A stretch of 64,000 bases of DNA, from NCBI GenBank assembly GCA_022579005.1, contig MU401595.1:593-64592 (forward strand), given 5' to 3'. The notes under the pieces were generated by a model. The model worked only from the letters and a program-made list of their open reading frames with translations. It had not been told where the DNA came from and searched no databases. Below are positions 58,839 to 64,000 of this stretch, one piece after another. Every line of letters starts with the position of its first letter. Position 1 is the first letter of the stretch. The position numbers were made by a program, and so were the translations under genes. The DNA is from Poronia punctata (lineage: Eukaryota > Ascomycota > Sordariomycetes > Xylariales > Xylariaceae).

Positions 58839-59290
58839 CCAGGTTAACCTTGCTGCCACTTTAAACTTAAGGAAATTTTCCAACCTTATTGCATGGTCAT
58901 TTCTCCACTACCTTTGCATACACCACCCACCTTGACCAAAGGCTACACCAACCTTGCTGCGCGCCGGCTGCCAACGCTACCAGAGTGACATTCAATTGTA
59001 AGGTCTTTATGTGATATGTAAAGTCACTCTGTAGCGTTGGCAGCCGGTGCGCAGCAAGGTTAACCTGGCCCTTTGTCTGGGCTACACCAAGGACCACCCC
59101 AAGGACCACCCCAAGGACCACCCCAAGGACCACCCTGACCTTGCTGCGCGCCGGCCGCCAACGCTACGGAGTGACCTTCAATTGTAAGGCCTTTATGTGA
59201 TATGTGAAGTCACTCTCCGGCCTTGGCGGCCGGCACGCAGCAAGGTCAGGGTGGTCCTTGGGTATAGCCCTTGGTCAAGGTGGTGTATGC
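58839..59290. mobile_element. Nested fold-back (MITE-like) inverted-repeat element
   Basis: Outer arms GCATACACCACC...GGCTACACC (58916-58949) pair with 59261-59290, apart from a 4-bp insertion. Inside are two hairpins with near-identical 33-bp loops. Hairpin 1 has arms 58951-58989 and 59023-59060 (about 38 paired bases, one mismatch, one bulge). Hairpin 2 has arms 59123-59175 and 59209-59261, perfect over the outer 18 bp. Between them lie 12-bp repeats of CCAAGGACCACC (59087-59131). A further inverted pair, CCAGGTTAACCTTGCTGC, lies at 58839-58856 and 59051-59068. There is no supported ORF and no clear target-site duplication. The structure fits a non-autonomous fold-back element with an internal duplication or nested insertion; mobility is inference. 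Confidence 0.6.
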
Positions 59291-59308
59291 TAATTGACCA
59301 CAACCAAC

Positions 59309-59331
59309 CAACCAACCAACCAACCAGGCAA
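59309..59331. repeat. (CCAA)n microsatellite
   Basis: About five to six CCAA units just right of the fold-back element. Confidence 0.85.
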
Positions 59332-59498
59332 GTGGCTTACCTAACCTTACACTTATGTTTCCTATATCTGAAGCTAATTGCGAAGGCTACCCTGCGAATT
59401 TTGTGGCTAGGATCAAATTGGCTGCGAAGGGCTGGCTACGATCGAATGGCTTCTGCAATGGCTGCAAAAGCCATAAGGTATAAGGGCTGCAAAGCGGA

Positions 59499-59609
59499 AT
59501 AGGTCCATAGGTCCATAGGTCCATAGGTTCATAGGTTCATAGGTTCATAGGTTCATAGGTTCATAGGTTCATAGGTTCATAGGTTCATAGGTTCATAGGT
59601 TCATAGGTC
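59499..59609. repeat. 10-bp minisatellite
   Basis: About eleven units of ATAGGTYCAT, the first three with C (GGTCCAT) and the rest with T (GGTTCAT). It is flanked by partial direct repeats of TGGCTGCRAAGGGCTGG at about 59419 and 59651. Confidence 0.9.
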
Positions 59610-59694
59610 AATAAATAGGTCAATTAGAAAAAAAAGAAGCATTATTATAGTGGCTGCAAAGGGCTGGTTCTAGCGGTCTGGCAGGGTAAATTCC

Positions 59695-59759
59695 ACAACG
59701 GTTGTGAATTTCACTGATACTGGAAAGTCTACAAGCGTTGTGGATTCCACAAGCGTTGT
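59695..59759. repeat. Three ACAACNGTTGT-type palindromes (right cluster)
   Basis: Copies at 59695-59705 (ACAACGGTTGT), 59731-59741 and 59749-59759 (both ACAAGCGTTGT). Confidence 0.8.
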
Positions 59760-60029
59760 GGCCGCCTTGGAATTCCCGCAGCAGTAAGTACCCGTACCTA
59801 CCTGATAGGTACCTCCTTGGCGTAAAGCTCCCCCTACTTGAAAGTTTAACAAAACACAGGACTGCCTACTAGCCTGGTAACCTAGCTGTCCTCTCTCGTG
59901 TCGGACAAGTGTCTCATATGTGCCTGTGCGCATAGACTAGCCTAGGCGTTACCCTTTCACATAGAAAAGAAAGGAGGAAGTGCAGTTCCAGCGTTATTTG
60001 TCAATCCGTTCAAATCGTTCCTAGCGACC

Positions 60030-61402
60030 ATGACAACCACCGATCCCCCGCTCAACACGGCCCTCCACATCCGATATTGGCAGCGCTGCTTCCGCTCAGG
60101 TCTATCTCACCATTACACGAGCAATGACAGCACGCGCCTCACCCTCGGCTTCTTCATCCTCTCCGCCCTCGATCTCCTATCCGCCGCGTCGCCGACACCA
60201 CTGATCCCCACCGAAGATCGCGACAAGTTACGCGCTTGGATATTGAAACTTCGACATCCCTTCGGCGGCTTTTGCGGTTCGCCAACCCATGTCCTACCCG
60301 AGCATTGGACGGTCAAGTTCGACTTCGAAGCCGAGGAAGATGTGGCCAGGGATCCCGCAAACGCCAACTTGGCAGCGACTGGCTTTGCTCTGCTTTTACT
60401 AGGAATCCTCGGCGAGGGCGACGGCTCCGATGCGTTTCGCGGCGTCGATAGGGCGCGGACATTGAAGTGGCTAAAGAAGCTACAGAGGGAAGACGGGAGC
60501 TTTGGAGAGGTCATGACGGACGATGGCCGTATAGCTGGTGGGAGAGACATGAGGTACTGCTATATTGCCGCCATTATTCGATGGGCTTTAGGAGGTGGGG
60601 AGGGCGAGGGCGAGGGCGAGGGCGAGGGCGCTAGGTCTCTAGACTTCGACGTCGAGGCCCTCGCAGGGCATATTCGCCGCGGACAGACCTTTGACGGGGG
60701 TATGGCTGAGAGTTCCATGCACGAGAGTCATAGTATGCGACGTCCCGACCGATATGTCAGACAACCAAGCTGATCGATCCTCTCTTCCGTTGGTTGAAAA
60801 TTTTAGGTGGTTACGCATACTGTGCTGTCGCAGCATTGGCTCTTCTCGACGCTGCTAACCCGGATTCTGCCGCTGCGTCGGACCACTATATTCAAACCGG
60901 CATTCCGTCGATCCCTTCGTTGATACATTTCCTCGCCAATCGTCAGCACGCGTATCTAAACGAGGGTGACGATGACGATAACAACACCGGCGCCGGCGCC
61001 AACCATCCGCTTCCCGACCTCTCCTCCCTCGCCGTGTCTGATGATGACGATGCACCTGTCGTAGCCGGTTTCAACGGTCGCCTGAATAAGCTCCCTGACA
61101 CGTGTTACGCATGGTGGAATTGCGGTGCCCTCTCCCTTCTCGGGGAAGGTGGGCTCATCGACAGGTCCTCGGCGCGGCGATTTATCCTGCAAAAGACACA
61201 ACATCTGGTAGGCGGGTTCGCAAAGTATCCAGGTGACCCGCCAGATATCTACCACGCCTACATGGGTCTCGCCGCACTTGCCACGATGGCCGGCCCCGAT
61301 GGCGAGCCTGGTCTAGCCAAGTTCGACTCGCGCCTCTGTATCGGCGCTGCTGCCGCTTCTAGGATGGAGAAGGCGAGGGAATCATTATTGAATCGCTGCT
61401 GA
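60030..61402 (+). CDS. CDC43: Geranylgeranyltransferase type I beta subunit
   Basis: Two exons, 60030-60732 and 60807-61402 (74-bp intron, GTATGC donor), give 432 aa. With the shared Ram2 alpha subunit it geranylgeranylates CaaL proteins such as Rho1 and Cdc42. It begins HIRYWQRCFRSGLSHHYTS and has prenyltransferase repeat motifs: HPFGGFCGSPTH, DGSFGEV, DMRYCYIAAI, then ESHSGYAYCAVAAL across the splice. The zinc ligands are Asp and Cys of NKLPDTCYAWWNC and His of PPDIYHAYMGLAAL. GGFCGSP near the start and GFAKYPGDPPDIYHAY at the end favour GGTase-I over farnesyltransferase or Rab GGTase. Two low-complexity inserts stand out: a Gly-Glu run from a GAGGGC repeat (60601-60630) and an acidic DDDD/Asn stretch near 60965-60985. 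Start context is GACCATGA. Confidence 0.92.
60601..60630 (+). repeat. CDC43: (GAGGGC)n repeat within CDC43
   Basis: About five GAGGGC units in frame, coding for alternating Glu-Gly. Confidence 0.85.
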
Positions 61403-62031
61403 GAAACTAACTCGGACAAGGACTCCGATTCAGACTAATCAGATACGCGTAGAAAGAAACTACGAATGTGACGAGCGAATTTCCTTTTCAGACGAAATCG
61501 AAAATAATAACAAAAAACAGGACAACCGCCTTGGCAATATGAATGGTTCGAGTTCCATATATGTAGTATATAAAGCATATATCGACCAGGGGCACAAAGT
61601 TAAGAACATTCGCAGACGAGATGGGTAGCGGATATGGACTGCGTGATTTGCGCAGTCTTGCACATATTCCTAGGTTAGATTAGTTGGAACCACTAGACTA
61701 GGTGCTCCTTCTTTTCAGACACTCGTATAGGTGTAGAAATGGAAGAAGACGAAGAAAAAAGCAAATAAAAAGTCATGAAACCGACTCGAAATTATACCTT
61801 TATACGTGACATGGTGATGCTGATGTGGTTTTGTTGACCATCATTTGGAACTACTGGGTTAGGTACTTGTGGTAGGGGACGAAACCACCAAAGTATGAAT
61901 GATTAGGTACTTTACTCATACGTAATCACTTTCGTTTCGTTATCGAATATCAAGAACGTTATACTACCATGTAATTTAAATTATATTCCACATGACAAAA
62001 AAAAAAAAAAAAAAACCTCATCTTATCTAAC
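61403..62031. other. Convergent 3' flanks of CDC43 and TRS130
   Basis: 629 bp, AT-rich, with an A run at about 61997-62015 just downstream of the TRS130 stop codon on its transcribed strand (T run in sense). No gene seen. Confidence 0.55.
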
Positions 62032-62210
62032 CTAAGCAACCAATACCCGACCCTCGACTTCTCTCCTCTTGACGTCCAACACAAGAGGTCCCCCCCCAGC
62101 GCCGGCAGTAGTGGTATCAAGACTAACCGTGACCTGCGTAATATCGGGAATGACGCGGACAGACTCGCCGATATTCTTCAAGTCCGTCTCGTAATTGACG
62201 ATATCGGTTC

Positions 62211-62250
<40 letters not shown>

Positions 62251-64000
62251 ATTATTATTATTACCGACGTCGGAACGGACTTCGCGGATCTCGACGGTAG
62301 GATACGGGAGCCAGCCCTCGCGCAACGGGATAAGTAGGATGGGGATCTCGGCCTCGGTATCGAGGGAGCTGCTTAGGGAGCGCTCGGTATCCTCTTCGTT
62401 GGTAGTGGGTGCGGGGATGACAAAGTGACCTTTGCGTCGGCCGCCGAGAAGCCATGTATCCTGGGGTGCCAGGACCTCGTAACTGAATTCGAGATCTCGC
62501 TGTGCGGATGAAGGCGTTATGGTGTCCCAGATGCGTGTCCATTTCAAGTGTAAGGTGGCTGGGAGAAGTTGATGGATGGCAACGGTGGGAGTGATGGGTT
62601 TAGGGCAAGGGGCACCCGGCAATGGTAGGAGCTGGATGTCGGCCGTGTGGATTATCGTGACTGAAGGGACATCGACTGGGATGAGGATGGATGACGCCTC
62701 ATCCGGCTCGCATGTCTCAAGAGGTAGAGTGGGATTTGCTGCCTGCCATTTTTGGAGCAACGAAGCTAATGAATGAGCTATATCGACATCGGCTTCATCT
62801 CTGCCTAGACCGTGGAAGACCTTTTCATATTCAACACGTGTCAGGAATGAGGTAGGAATGGACCCCAGAAGTGCAGCATGCTCCAGCTCGAGCCCGGTCA
62901 GGGCATTCCGTACCAATGGTATCAGGGAAGACACCACTAGTCGGGATAATGGCCGTAGAGGCGTATCAGAGAGGGCCTCTAGAAGTGACTTTTCGAACAG
63001 AGCCTCCATCTCGTCATAGAGAACAGTATAGTGCAGCTTAAGATACATCGTCTTGGACACCTTCAACCCGTTCTTGACGCCTGGTTTCCTGTTGATCTTG
63101 TATAAAAGACTGGCCGGCTGCTTGGGGAATATCATGACGTGGCCGCCGGGTGGGATACCAAAGGTAGAATCAAACATGTCAGACCCCAGCAGCTCACTAT
63201 TAAACAACCGCAGCGGGCTGGCGGTCGCAGTCGAGACGGTGAATCGGGAGAACAGAGCTTTGTGCTTGAAGACGTCCTGCACATTGACTCCTAGCGCCAG
63301 ACTAGTCGGGACGGTCGGCGTCTTTGAGAAGGTGTAGCTCCCTTGCTCCGTCTCGTAAGATACTTCTATTCGAAGAGAGACGGCGGGCGATTCTTGTTCT
63401 AGCGTATAGGGGAACCGAATTCTTAGGCTCGTTTCGGATGGTAAGGAGCCCAAGTAGAAAACACTACCTTCAGCTGGCTTAGAAAAGTGTACAGAGGAAT
63501 GCAGGCACTTTGCCTGGCTAGTGAGTAGCCTCAACCCTCCCGTCGCAGCTTTGACGCGAATCTCGGCGCTTTGAAGGGTATTCCATCCGGTACATAACTC
63601 AACATCAACAGTGTTGTTGCGGTCGAGTTGGATATGCTTCGGTGCATGAAGGCGTACATCGAGCATATCGACTGCCCGGTAGACAAACACCTTGGAGGAC
63701 TTGAGAGGGTGTTCAGGTCTCTCTGAAGGATGGGCCAGAGTGCTTTCAAAGAACAAGCACAACTTGCCCGCTCGCAGATCGACCTTATCGATCTCGTAGG
63801 ATCCCGGTATCACCATCTATATAATCGCGGGGTCAGCAGTGATCGACTCTATAAACATGCATTATCCCGACTTACGTTACTCTTCAGCGCGAGCCTGTTC
63901 TTGCCGGGTTTGAGCATGACAGGCGTCTCCAAATTCAGCCATATTTCTTTCCGAGGCTTGGACGCCGTTGCAATGCGCACGCTGGCTGTGTCAACAGACA
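62032..64000 (-). CDS. TRAPP-II subunit Trs130 (TRAPPC10), C-terminal part
   Basis: Partial: the 5' end lies beyond the window. Two exons are visible, 64000-63876 (first complete codon after two bases) and 63816-62032, with a 59-bp intron (GTAAGT donor, CTGAC branch, TATAG acceptor). About 635 C-terminal residues are seen. Landmarks are KPRKEIWLNLETPVMLKPGKN before the splice, VFVYRAVDMLDVRLHAPK and SVRFYLGSLPSETSLRIRFPY-like sequence (here SVFYLGSLPSETSLRIRFPY). The C-terminal WLLGGRRKGHF and LIPLREGWLPYPTVEI are typical of the Trs130/TRAPPC10 C-terminus. It belongs to the TRAPP-II complex, the exchange factor for Ypt31/32 (Rab11) at the late Golgi. A run of about 17 Asn (GTT/ATT repeat at 62209-62262 on the plus strand) interrupts the C-terminal region. 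Confidence 0.85.
62209..62262 (-). repeat. Poly-Asn codon run in TRS130
   Basis: About fourteen GTT (AAC in sense) then ATT (AAT in sense) units, in frame, coding for Asn. Confidence 0.9.

Larger units (their letters stand above)
57414..60029. other. 2.6-kb intergenic region containing a repeat cluster
   Basis: No gene was supported. 58.6-59.8 kb holds a nested hairpin element, palindromic short repeats and two tandem arrays, listed separately. 57.4-58.6 kb is ordinary AT-rich sequence with GTAGGTA motifs. Confidence 0.55.

Noticed and set aside
58897..59133. Minus-strand open frame with VLGVVLGVVLG repeats
   Set aside because: It is produced by the 12-bp direct repeats in the fold-back element and has no gene features.
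59499..59609. CRISPR-like array
   Set aside because: The 10-bp units are contiguous with no spacers, so this is a minisatellite; the genome is also eukaryotic.

Overview
This is a stretch of nuclear chromosome from a filamentous ascomycete (Pezizomycotina, most like a Sordariomycete). The genes are short-exon eukaryotic genes with 40-280 bp introns that show GTAAGT-type donors, CTAAC/CTGAC branch sites and YAG acceptors. The gene content is also fungal: palC, ILV2, NatB Mdm20, Ilm1, Izh/PAQR, fungal ankyrin and tannase genes. There are no bacterial operons, rRNA genes, CRISPR arrays or phage genes. I found no convincing tRNA by eye.

Layout. 1-9.4 kb is a conserved housekeeping block: Prp4 spliceosomal kinase (-), Tma7 (+), an Izh/PAQR membrane protein (+) and TFIIIC subunit Tfc6/Sfc6 (-). 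9.4-15.6 kb is mostly non-coding, with one ankyrin-repeat gene. 15.6-22.4 kb holds acetolactate synthase ILV2 (+), the pH-signalling BRO1 protein palC (-) and the glucosyltransferase ALG6 (+). 22.4-37.6 kb is gene-poor accessory sequence with microsatellites and one 10-N assembly gap. It carries a necrosis-inducing-protein (NLP) gene (-), a C2-domain protein (-), a homocysteine S-methyltransferase (+) and a repetitive GPI-anchored wall protein (+). 37.6-50 kb holds a divergent sterol-methyltransferase-like gene (+), an APH-fold protein with extreme homopolymer tracts (+), a small secreted protein (-), an ACS/Dal5-type transporter (+) and a tannase/feruloyl esterase (+). 50.5-64 kb is again housekeeping: a four-exon COX23 gene that no ORF finder would see whole, NatB subunit Mdm20/Naa25, Ilm1, the GGTase-I beta subunit Cdc43 and, cut by the window end, TRAPP-II subunit Trs130. 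A nested fold-back repeat cluster lies between Ilm1 and Cdc43.

Functional links. Conserved genes are mixed with secreted or surface genes (NLP, GPI repeat protein, small secreted protein, tannase), which suits a plant-associated fungus. The transporter and tannase are neighbours in the same direction and could form an aromatic-ester release and uptake pair. Cdc43 and Trs130 both act in small-GTPase and membrane-traffic biology, but their adjacency is probably incidental.

The points most worth a second look are the nested hairpin element at 58.8-59.3 kb and its flanking palindromes, the NLP with a changed heptapeptide, the APH-like protein that appears to lack a metal-binding Asp and carries a pure GAA tract, the in-frame intron of the tannase, and the palindromic motif that recurs in the non-coding DNA. 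All coordinates and splice sites were read by eye; no alignment or database search was run.
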